Shown one piece after another: positions 6,011 through 12,596 of a DNA stretch of 17,489 nucleotides. The notes beneath the pieces were generated by a model that saw only the letters and a program-made list of their open reading frames with translations, was not told the origin of the DNA and searched no databases. Each line of letters opens with the position of its first letter. Within the stretch, counting starts at the first letter, position 1. The translations under genes and the position numbers were made by a program. Source of the stretch: JBJEXX01 sp051886215 (GTDB taxonomy: Bacteria > Bacillota_I > Bacilli_A > RF39 > UBA660); contig JBJEXX010000052.1 in assembly GCA_051886215.1 (NCBI GenBank), positions 1 to 17,489 on the forward strand, in the 5' to 3' direction.

Positions 6011-6747
6011 GCATTTTTATATTTTTTTGTTATTTTATCGGCGATTTGTTTATATGTTTTGTAATTGGGATATAAACTACTATTATCTATTTCTTTGTCA
6101 TTAAATAGATTTGTAGTTTTAAAATATTCTATATTATATTTATTGGATAAGTCTTGATATATGTAATTTAGATTAGTTATTGTGTAATAAATTTTATCAT
6201 ATTCTTTATAATTATGAAAATAGTATCCTACAAATACAATTTTATTTTTAGAATATTTTTCTATTTCTTTAATTAAGTTTTCTATGTCTTTTTTTGTTTT
6301 GGTTAAAGCTATATCTATTTCTTCTTGATTTAGATATTGTAACTGATTAATATTATTTATATTCAAATAATCATTTAAATCATTTATACCTATTGTTATT
6401 GTCAATAAATCTGCTTCTCTTAATAATCTTTTTATACTTATTGTATTACCATTTGATATTATAAAATCATTATTTTCTATATCTTTTATCATTTCTTTAG
6501 CAGTATATTTTTCTTTTGTATAAGTTTTATCAAAATATTTTAATTTTCTTTCACTATTTAAATTATCTCTAATATAATCTGGATAACCATATTCATAACT
6601 ATTATTTGAATTTATTCCTAAAGCATAATAATCTCCCATAGCAATATATGTTTTTTGTTTTGGATCAAAAACATAATATATAGCGATAGTAATAAATATA
6701 ATAAATATAATTGTTAAAAGACCTTTAAAAGTAAATATTTGTTTCAT
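6004..6747 (-). CDS. Membrane-anchored SGNH/GDSL-fold protein with catalytic residues lost
   Basis: A 247-residue protein with one N-terminal membrane anchor (about 7-27) and an extracytoplasmic SGNH/GDSL-hydrolase-like domain. Block I is recognisable as YIAMGDYYALG (34-44), block III as TIGINDL (118-124) with the oxyanion Asn N122, and block V as LYPNYKTYKQIA (225-236). The residues that make the family enzymes are missing: the nucleophile Ser after GD is Y40, the block V His is Y226, and the Asp three residues before it is Ser (223). It is therefore probably a non-catalytic, binding or scaffold descendant of surface SGNH lipase/acylesterases. The start is ATG 6747, not TTG 6759: GGAGG lies 6 bases before the ATG and overlaps the TTG. 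The gene begins right after the murA terminator, so its expression may depend on read-through. Confidence 0.75.
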   Translation of the reverse strand: MKQIFTFKGLLTIIFIIFITIAIYYVFDPKQKTYIAMGDYYALGINSNNSYEYGYPDYIRDNLNSERKLKYFDKTYTKEKYTAKEMIKDIENNDFIISNGNTISIKRLLREADLLTITIGINDLNDYLNINNINQLQYLNQEEIDIALTKTKKDIENLIKEIEKYSKNKIVFVGYYFHNYKEYDKIYYTITNLNYIYQDLSNKYNIEYFKTTNLFNDKEIDNSSLYPNYKTYKQIADKITKKYKNAC

Positions 6748-6757
6748 TTGTGCCTCC

Positions 6758-6791
6758 AAAAAAAAGAAATATATTTTATTATATTTCTTTT
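6758..6791 (-). terminator. Intrinsic terminator of murA
   Basis: On the minus strand 12-base perfect arms (6791..6780 and 6773..6762) enclose a 6-base loop, then eight T residues. The TAA stop of murA (6781..6779) straddles the end of the 5' arm and the loop. The ribosome site of the next gene follows directly after the T tract. Confidence 0.78.
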
Positions 6792-8032
6792 AATTCAATA
6801 TTAGCACCAACATCTGTTAATTTTTCTACTATATGTTCATATCCTCTTAATATATGTTCTACTTTGGTTATTGTAGTAGTGCCATCCGCAATTAAAGCAG
6901 CCGCAACCATCGTTGATCCAGCTCGTAAATCTGTAGCTTCTACTTCTGTTGCAAGTAATTGTGTTGGTCCATTTATAGTCGCTACTTTTTCTTTTACTTT
7001 TATGTTTGCATTCATTTTATTTAAATAAGGTATATGCATAAATCTATTTTCGTATATTGTTTCTTCTATTAAAGATGTTCCTTCTGCTTGTGTTAATAAA
7101 ACCGTGAATGGTTGTTGAAGATCTGTTGGAAATCCTGGATATACTAAAGTTTTTATATTTGTTGGTTTATATTTTTTAGGTTTTGATACAACTATATTAT
7201 CAGGTTCTACTTTTACCGGAATTCCCATGTCTTCTAATTTAGATATTATTGCTTCTAAGTGTTTAGGAATAATATTATCTATTTTTAAATTATCTCCGCA
7301 TAGCGCTCCTATAATCATATAAGTACCTGCTTCAATTCTATCTGGTATAACTTCATGAAAGCAACCATGTAATTTTTCAACACCTACTATTTTAATTTTA
7401 GATGTACCCGCTCCAGTTATTTTTGCTCCCATATTATTTAAAAATGTAGCTACATTAACAATTTCTGGTTCTTTAGCAGCATTTCTTATTATCGTTGTTC
7501 CTGTTGCTTTTACTGCCGCTAACATAATATTAATTGTAGCCCCTACACTAGCAATATTTAAATAAATATCTGCGCCTTTCAATTCTTCTGCCTCTATTGT
7601 GTAATACATACCTTCCGCGGTGACTTTGGCACCTAATTCTTCAAAACCTTTTAGATGTAGGTCAATCGGTCTTGCTCCGATAGCGCAACCTCCAGGTAAA
7701 GCCATTTGAACTTTTTTAAATTTACCAAGTAAAGCTCCTAAAAAATAATATGAAGCGCGCAACTTTTTAGTATGTTCCTCAGGAATTACTTTGTTCTTTA
7801 AATTTTTAGGATTTATCACAATACTTTCGCTAGCTCTTTTAGTTTCTACATCAAGGTAATTTAATATTTCTGATAGTGCTTTTACATCTGTTATTTCTGG
7901 AACATTGCAGATAGTCGATTCGTCATCTGCTAAAATAGCTGCTGGAATTAAAGCAACTGCACTATTTTTAGCTCCACTTATCCTTATTGTTCCTGTTAAT
8001 TTTTTATTTCCTTCTACCTGTAATACTTTCAT
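6779..8032 (-). CDS. murA: UDP-N-acetylglucosamine 1-carboxyvinyltransferase (MurA)
   Basis: First committed enzyme of peptidoglycan synthesis: transfers enolpyruvate from PEP to UDP-GlcNAc in the cytoplasm. Length 417 aa is standard. K22-N23 (AKNS), the KLRASYYF motif (90-97) and the catalytic-loop LPGGCAIGARP (112-122) are present, along with DRIEAGTYM, the PGFPTDLQQP motif and the late DLRAGSTMV motif. C116 is the residue alkylated by fosfomycin; because Cys rather than Asp is present, sensitivity at the target level is expected. Many Bacilli have two copies; its place after fba matches MurAB (MurZ) of B. subtilis, but I cannot tell which paralogue it is. ATG 8032 has a strong AGGAGG site. 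The 55-base gap to fba shows no clear terminator, so it is probably co-transcribed with fba. Confidence 0.97.
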   Translation of the reverse strand: MKVLQVEGNKKLTGTIRISGAKNSAVALIPAAILADDESTICNVPEITDVKALSEILNYLDVETKRASESIVINPKNLKNKVIPEEHTKKLRASYYFLGALLGKFKKVQMALPGGCAIGARPIDLHLKGFEELGAKVTAEGMYYTIEAEELKGADIYLNIASVGATINIMLAAVKATGTTIIRNAAKEPEIVNVATFLNNMGAKITGAGTSKIKIVGVEKLHGCFHEVIPDRIEAGTYMIIGALCGDNLKIDNIIPKHLEAIISKLEDMGIPVKVEPDNIVVSKPKKYKPTNIKTLVYPGFPTDLQQPFTVLLTQAEGTSLIEETIYENRFMHIPYLNKMNANIKVKEKVATINGPTQLLATEVEATDLRAGSTMVAAALIADGTTTITKVEHILRGYEHIVEKLTDVGANIELKEI

Positions 8033-8087
8033 GTCAAACCTCCTAGATTATTTCAATGTATTTTATTTGTTATTTTAAAAAATGTTA

Positions 8088-8921
8088 CTATTCTGAAAAT
8101 AATTTAATTTTTTCTTTTACTATACTTTTAATTTTTATTTCAGAACTTCCTATTATTTTTCTTGGATCATATACTTTTTTATTTTTCTTTATAAATTTTG
8201 TTACTTCATTTTTAAATGCAATTTGTAATTCAGTATTAATATTTATTTTATTTATTCCTGAAGAAATTGCTTTTTTTATTATATCATCATTTAAACCAGT
8301 TCCGCCATGTAAAACTAATGGTATATTTAATTTTTTATTTAATTCTTTAATTCTTTCAAAGTCTATTTGTGGTTTCCCTTTATAGATTCCATGAACACTT
8401 CCTAAAGCAGGCGCAAGTGAATCAATATTAGTTTCTTGAACAAAATAAATACAATCATCTACTTTAGCATACATAGATTTATCTGCTTTAGCATTTTCTG
8501 TTATACCACCTATTTCTGCTTCTACTGTTACATCATATTCTTTTGCATAAGCCACTACTTGTTTAGTTATATTTATATTTTCTTCTAGTGAGTATCTAGA
8601 TGCATCAATCATAACAGAAGTAAAACCTGCATCTATTGCTTTTTTACATATATCAAATGTTTTTCCATGATCCAAATGAAGACAAATTGGAATTTGGATA
8701 TTTAAATCTATTATTAATCCTTTAATCATTCCTACAATAGTGTTGAATCCACCCATATATTTACTAGCACTTTCACTGACACCTAAAATAACTGGTTTGT
8801 TCATTTTTTCAGCTTGTTCTATTATATACTTGGCCCACTCTAAATTATTGATATTAAAATGAGCAATACAATTATTATTTTTCTTAGCTTCATCTAGTAT
8901 TTTTTTACTATTTATAAGCAT
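8088..8921 (-). CDS. fba: Class II fructose-bisphosphate aldolase
   Basis: Zinc-dependent aldolase that splits fructose 1,6-bisphosphate into dihydroxyacetone phosphate and glyceraldehyde 3-phosphate in glycolysis. Length 277 aa fits the short class IIB (B. subtilis FbaA) type. Zinc and catalytic residues are present: H82, D84 and H85 (HLDHG), E134/E136 (EAEIGG), H177 (GSVHG), H205 (HGGTGL) and the phosphate-binding NINTE (227-231). Related ketose-bisphosphate aldolases for tagatose share these motifs, but the only such gene being next to murA argues for the glycolytic enzyme. It has the strongest promoter in the window (TTGACA/TATTAT) and an AGGTGG ribosome site before ATG 8921, consistent with high expression. 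Confidence 0.93.
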   Translation of the reverse strand: MLINSKKILDEAKKNNNCIAHFNINNLEWAKYIIEQAEKMNKPVILGVSESASKYMGGFNTIVGMIKGLIIDLNIQIPICLHLDHGKTFDICKKAIDAGFTSVMIDASRYSLEENINITKQVVAYAKEYDVTVEAEIGGITENAKADKSMYAKVDDCIYFVQETNIDSLAPALGSVHGIYKGKPQIDFERIKELNKKLNIPLVLHGGTGLNDDIIKKAISSGINKININTELQIAFKNEVTKFIKKNKKVYDPRKIIGSSEIKIKSIVKEKIKLFSE

Positions 8922-8937
8922 AAAACCACCTAACTAT

Positions 8938-8966
8938 ATAATAGAGTAGATGGTTTTATTTGTCAA
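8938..8966 (-). promoter_or_regulatory. Strong sigma-A promoter of fba-murA
   Basis: On the minus strand a perfect TTGACA (8966..8961), a 17-base spacer and TATTAT (8943..8938). A 9-base inverted repeat (ATAAAACCA at 8920-8928 and TGGTTTTAT at 8951-8959, plus strand) flanks the -10 and covers the ribosome site. It could be an operator, though such repeats occur by chance in A+T-rich DNA. Confidence 0.78.
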
Positions 8967-9010
8967 TTTTATTCATGGGTATTAAATTTATATTTACTTA
9001 TGTTGACAAC

Positions 9011-9544
9011 TTAAAAAAACAAATAATAAAGTGATAGTATAAATAATATTACACTACCTAATAGTGTTGCCTTTTTATCAAAATTGTTATTTAATACTTT
9101 CCCTACTGTGGTACCTAAATATGTAAATAATGAACTAGTTATAGAAAATATTATAGGAGGCATTAATAAGTATTTAGATATAGTATTTAGAGCTATTCCA
9201 ACACTAAAACTGTCTATACTTACAGTGAAACCAAATATTAAAAAAGATAATATATTTTTTAGTTCTTCAGCTTTTTCTTCTTTTTTTAGTGATATAAACA
9301 TTTGTATAGATAATATTATAAAAATGAAGCCTACTAAAATATTTGTTTCAATTGGAATGTATTTTAAAACTATTTTTCCAAATAAAGAACCTAGTAAGGG
9401 CATAATAAAATGATATATTCCTACAATAATACTAAGCATAATTCTTTTTTTATTTGTTAATCCAATTGTTCCATATAATATAGCTAAAGAAAAAGCGTCC
9501 ATGCTTAAAGCAACTGCAGTTAAAAGAGTAGTTATAAATTCCAT
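9011..9544 (-). CDS. mntP: MntP-family manganese efflux pump
   Basis: Small inner-membrane transporter, 177 aa, with six hydrophobic helices arranged as two repeated halves. Each half has the family's acidic signature: SMDAFSLAI (14-22) and VSIDSFSVGIAL (109-120), whose Asp residues correspond to those essential for Mn(II) export in characterised MntP proteins. The family also contains the sporulation protein YtaF, but length and placement favour MntP: B. subtilis ywlD (mntP) lies just downstream of spoIIR, as here. The gene begins 33 bases after spoIIR. ATG 9544 is preceded by GAGGAG. A TATAAT at 9567..9562 could be a weak separate promoter but has no good -35. No manganese riboswitch is visible. 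Confidence 0.88.
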   Translation of the reverse strand: MEFITTLLTAVALSMDAFSLAILYGTIGLTNKKRIMLSIIVGIYHFIMPLLGSLFGKIVLKYIPIETNILVGFIFIILSIQMFISLKKEEKAEELKNILSFLIFGFTVSIDSFSVGIALNTISKYLLMPPIIFSITSSLFTYLGTTVGKVLNNNFDKKATLLGSVILFILSLYYLFF

Positions 9545-9577
9545 TTTAATCTCCTCTTTTAATTATATTAAGCTTTT

Positions 9578-10105
9578 TTAAAAATATTTATCAATTAACT
9601 CTTTTATAAAAGATTTATACTCTACTTCATCTGTTTGTTCTTCTTCTGCCTCTAAAAGACACAAAGGAGGAAATAAAACACACCACCAATTTTTACCACT
9701 ACCTTCACCTAAGGTAACTACTAGTGATTCATAGTCTCCTTCTTGATATGTTACACCTTTATATTTTTTCTCTGGAAAATGATTTATACCATAATTAATA
9801 TTATAATTTAAATCTGCATTATTTTCTTTTAATGTTTGTTGAACATTTTTATCTATATTATTAAGATCTTTATTTATTAAAGTTCTAGCCTCATCTATTG
9901 TTTTTGTATCAATTAATTTTGTATATAATTCTTTTTGCAACGTATCTCTGACTTCTTTTTTTATTTGTTGATCTTCCTTGCTATCACTATTTGCAATTAC
10001 TCTGAATCTTATTGCGCTACTTGGAATAATTACTTCTTCTGTCTTGTTACTTAATATAAAAAACATAACTACTATTACTAGGAATACTGTTATTATTTTT
10101 TTCAT
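9578..10105 (-). CDS. spoIIR: Stage II sporulation protein R (SpoIIR)
   Basis: Forespore-made signalling protein that is exported into the inter-membrane space and triggers SpoIIGA to process pro-sigma-E in the mother cell. The 175-residue protein has an N-terminal hydrophobic export segment (about 3-19) followed by the conserved family body: RFRVIANSDSKEDQ (about 33-46), KYKGVTYQEGDYESL (about 113-127) and the diagnostic NWWCVLFPPLC (138-148). It lies 40 bases after prmC, as in B. subtilis (prfA-prmC-...-spoIIR). Its ribosome site AGGTGA is paired in a small hairpin that forms only on transcripts starting upstream, and a forespore-type promoter overlaps it. Its presence implies that the organism, or a recent ancestor, makes endospores. 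Confidence 0.96.
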   Translation of the reverse strand: MKKIITVFLVIVVMFFILSNKTEEVIIPSSAIRFRVIANSDSKEDQQIKKEVRDTLQKELYTKLIDTKTIDEARTLINKDLNNIDKNVQQTLKENNADLNYNINYGINHFPEKKYKGVTYQEGDYESLVVTLGEGSGKNWWCVLFPPLCLLEAEEEQTDEVEYKSFIKELIDKYF

Positions 10106-10110
10106 TAAAA

Positions 10111-10134
10111 ATCACCTACTCTATAATGGGTGAT
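10111..10134 (-). promoter_or_regulatory. Hairpin sequestering the spoIIR ribosome site
   Basis: On the minus strand ATCACC (10134..10129) can pair with GGTGAT (10116..10111), which contains most of the AGGTGA Shine-Dalgarno of spoIIR; the loop is 12 bases. Five T residues follow, so it might also act as a weak terminator for prmC. Confidence 0.4.
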
Positions 10135-10152
10135 AATTTTATTTTTTATTCA
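10122..10152 (-). promoter_or_regulatory. Candidate forespore (sigma-F/sigma-G-like) promoter of spoIIR
   Basis: On the minus strand TGAATA (10152..10147), an 18-base spacer and CATTATA (10128..10122) match the sigma-G consensus GHATR-18-CATNHTA exactly; sigma-F recognises overlapping sequences. A sigma-A alternative, TTGTAA-18-TAAAAT (10165..10136), also exists, so the assignment is uncertain. Confidence 0.38.
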
Positions 10153-10967
10153 TCTTTTATTACAAAAATCATTCTATCTCTATTTTGAAGATCTTTTTTT
10201 GTAAATATTTTAACATTTTGTAAATATTTATTTATTAAATCTATTATATCTTGTTGTTGTTTATAACCTATTTCAAAAGCTAATAGATACTTATCTTTTG
10301 TATTTTGTTCTATTTTTTTTATTATTTGTTCATAAAAGTATAATCCATTATTTTCGGCATATAAAGCTTTATGTGGTTCGTTATTTCTTACTATATCTTC
10401 TATTGGTTCATCATAACTTATATATGGGGGATTGCTTATAACAACATCGTATTTATCTTTAACATTGTTTAGCATATCACTTTGATAAATATTAACATCT
10501 ACATTATTAAGGAAAGCATTTTCTGTGGCTATTTTTATGGCTTCTTCTGAAATATCAATTAAAGTAACATCTGCTTCGGGTAATTCTTTTTTTAAAGTTA
10601 TGCCTATATTACCACTACCACATCCTAAATCTATTATCTTTACATTACTTTTAAAATATTTTTTTATTAGGATAATAGTGTTTTCTACTAATTCTTCTGT
10701 TTCAAAACGTGGTATTAAAACATTTTCATTTACTTTAAAAGTATATCCATAAAAATTGGTTTTTCCTAAGGCATATTGGATTGGTTTATTATTTTTTATA
10801 GCTTCATAAGATTTTAAAATATCTTTTTCTTGTTCTTCTGTTACTAATTCATTTAAATGATTATATAACTCTAAAGGTGATAAATTAGTAAAATTGCTTA
10901 TTATTAATTTAACTTGATCTTTATGAATATATTTATTACCTTCTATAATTAGTTCTTCTATAGACAT
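10146..10967 (-). CDS. prmC: Release factor glutamine methyltransferase (PrmC/HemK)
   Basis: S-adenosylmethionine-dependent enzyme that methylates the glutamine of the GGQ motif in peptide-chain release factors. Length 273 aa is typical. An N-terminal helical domain (1-80) binds the release factor. The catalytic domain follows, with SAM motif I IIDLGCGSGNIGI (about 114-126) and the substrate-amide motif NPPY (about 180-183) that marks this family. ATG 10967 overlaps the end of prfA by 10 bases, with GGAG in the prfA coding end, so enzyme and substrate are translationally coupled. The hairpin at 10111-10134 may end part of the transcripts before spoIIR. Confidence 0.96.
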   Translation of the reverse strand: MSIEELIIEGNKYIHKDQVKLIISNFTNLSPLELYNHLNELVTEEQEKDILKSYEAIKNNKPIQYALGKTNFYGYTFKVNENVLIPRFETEELVENTIILIKKYFKSNVKIIDLGCGSGNIGITLKKELPEADVTLIDISEEAIKIATENAFLNNVDVNIYQSDMLNNVKDKYDVVISNPPYISYDEPIEDIVRNNEPHKALYAENNGLYFYEQIIKKIEQNTKDKYLLAFEIGYKQQQDIIDLINKYLQNVKIFTKKDLQNRDRMIFVIKDE

Positions 10968-12028
10968 TGGTCTGATTCTCCACTTAATTTAAGTTTTTGT
11001 TCTTCAGTAATTAGAGCTTCAATTATTTCATCCATATCTCCATTCATAACTCTATCTAATTGTTTAGTAGTAAATCCTATTCTATGATCTGTAACTCTAT
11101 TTTGTGGATAATTATATGTTCTAATTTTTTCAGCACGATCTCCAGTACCAATTTTGTTTTTTCTTTCTTTTCCAGCTTTTTGTTCTTCTTCAGCTAGTTT
11201 TGCTTCATAAAGTCTAGCTTTTAATACTTCTATTGCTCTCGCTTTATTCTTTATTTGACTTCTTTCGTTCTGACAAGTTACTACTGTTCCTGTTGGAATA
11301 TGAGTTACTCTGACTGCACTATCAGTAGTATTAACTCCTTGCCCTCCACAACCACTAGATCTATATACATCTATTTTTAAATCATTTTCATTTATTTCTA
11401 TATCAACATCTTCTGCTTCTGGCATTACTAAAACTGTAGCTGTTGAAGTTTGTAATCTTCCATTAGATTCTGTGACCGGAACTCTTTGAACTCTATGAGA
11501 TCCACTTTCATATTTTAATTTAGAATAAGCTCCTTCTCCTTTTACTATAAATTCTATGTTAGTAAAACCACCTGCTTCTCCATCTATTGAATTTATTACT
11601 TCTATTTTAAATCCTTGTTTTTCAGCATAATGAGAATACATTCTAAATAAATCTCCAGCGAATATATTAGCTTCATTTCCTCCGGCAGCACCTTTTATTT
11701 CCATAATAACATTTTTATCATCATTAGGATCTTTAGGTATTAATAAAACTTGCAATTTTGCTTCTAATTCTTCTTTTTCATGATTTAAGGTTATTAATTC
11801 TTCTTTAGCCATATCCGCTAAATCTTTATCTTGAAGCATTAATAAAGTATCCGCAATTTCTCCTAAAACCTTGTTATACATTCTATAACAAATTACAGTA
11901 TCTTCTAGGCCTGCTGACTCTTTAGCTAATTTTTTAGTTTTATTGATATCACCTAAAACTTCTGGTTTTATTAATTCTTCTTGAAGCTCATTAAATCTTT
12001 TTTCAATCATATTTAATCTATCTATCAT
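10958..12028 (-). CDS. prfA: Peptide chain release factor 1
   Basis: Release factor RF1, which reads UAA and UAG in the ribosomal A site and triggers peptide release. Length is 356 aa. It has the RF1-type tripeptide PVT (184-186) rather than the SPF of RF2, and the catalytic GGQ (228-230, SSGCGGQGVN). In the codon-recognition loop the usual GRxHTS reads GRLQTS, so Q193 replaces a histidine that in known structures stacks on the stop codon. Whether this is normal for the lineage cannot be told from here. ATG 12028 follows AAAGGTGA. The gene begins after the rpoE terminator; no clear separate promoter is visible in the 52-base gap, so read-through from rpoE may matter. It overlaps prmC. Confidence 0.97.
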   Translation of the reverse strand: MIDRLNMIEKRFNELQEELIKPEVLGDINKTKKLAKESAGLEDTVICYRMYNKVLGEIADTLLMLQDKDLADMAKEELITLNHEKEELEAKLQVLLIPKDPNDDKNVIMEIKGAAGGNEANIFAGDLFRMYSHYAEKQGFKIEVINSIDGEAGGFTNIEFIVKGEGAYSKLKYESGSHRVQRVPVTESNGRLQTSTATVLVMPEAEDVDIEINENDLKIDVYRSSGCGGQGVNTTDSAVRVTHIPTGTVVTCQNERSQIKNKARAIEVLKARLYEAKLAEEEQKAGKERKNKIGTGDRAEKIRTYNYPQNRVTDHRIGFTTKQLDRVMNGDMDEIIEALITEEQKLKLSGESDQCL

Positions 12029-12048
12029 ATTATCACCTTTCTTAAAGC

Positions 12049-12073
12049 AAAAAAATTACTATTTTAGTAATTT
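12049..12073 (-). terminator. Intrinsic terminator of rpoE
   Basis: On the minus strand nine-base arms AAATTACTA/TAGTAATTT (12073..12065 and 12061..12053) enclose a 3-base loop, and the 3' arm continues into a T tract. The stem begins 7 bases after the rpoE stop. Confidence 0.72.
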
Positions 12074-12080
12074 ATTTTGA

Positions 12081-12515
12081 TTATTCGTTTTCTATTTCAT
12101 CTTCATCAACAATAACTAAATCTTTTAAATCATCATCTGTATCATCATAATTATCTTCATCTATTGTATCATATGAAAAATTATTGTCATCTTCTTTTTC
12201 TATTTCTTCTGTTTCTTCAAAATCATCTTCGTCGTCTGCATCATCTAAATCAATTTTTTGTGATTTATGACGTTTACTTAAATCCCAAGTTCCATCATCT
12301 AACATGATAAAATTCTTATCTGTAGCTAATGAAGTATAGTAATCTCCAATTTTATTTTCATATTCTTTGTCACTAAGATCTAATAAACTCTTAATTTTAC
12401 CAAATAATTCTGCAGTATTTAAATTTGGTGTTTCTTCTAAAATAATCTTTGTGATATCTTTATAAGATAGTAATTCTAATTCTTCTTTTTTATATGTATC
12501 AATGCCTTTTTTCAT
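12081..12515 (-). CDS. rpoE: DNA-directed RNA polymerase delta subunit
   Basis: Delta subunit of RNA polymerase, a Bacilli-specific factor that speeds enzyme recycling and tunes promoter sensitivity to initiating nucleotides. The 144-residue protein has the expected two halves: a folded N-terminal HARE-HTH domain (about 8-85, including YKDITKIILEE and the DGTWDLSKR end) and a disordered, highly acidic tail (about 89-144, mostly Asp and Glu) that mimics nucleic acid. Placement after argS agrees with Bacilli gene order. It has its own sigma-A promoter, a leader of about 40 bases, a strong AGGAGG site before ATG 12515 and its own terminator. Confidence 0.94.
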   Translation of the reverse strand: MKKGIDTYKKEELELLSYKDITKIILEETPNLNTAELFGKIKSLLDLSDKEYENKIGDYYTSLATDKNFIMLDDGTWDLSKRHKSQKIDLDDADDEDDFEETEEIEKEDDNNFSYDTIDEDNYDDTDDDLKDLVIVDEDEIENE

Positions 12516-12561
12516 GGTATTGCCTCCTAAACAAATTTATAAATGTATTCAGTTACCTAAA

Positions 12562-12590
12562 CTTATATCATAAAATATGTATAATTACAA
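12562..12590 (-). promoter_or_regulatory. Sigma-A-type promoter of rpoE
   Basis: On the minus strand TTGTAA (12590..12585), a 17-base spacer and TATAAG (12567..12562) with extended TGA. It lies in the 81-base gap after argS. Transcription would start near 12555. Confidence 0.62.
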
Positions 12591-12596
12591 TATTTT

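Noticed and set aside
9001..9010. GTTGACAAC palindrome after mntP as a terminator
   Set aside because: Arms are four bases with no T tract after them; too weak to call.
9545..9577. Separate promoter for mntP (TATAAT at 9567..9562)
   Set aside because: No -35 or extended -10 accompanies it, and the 33-base gap after spoIIR is consistent with co-transcription.
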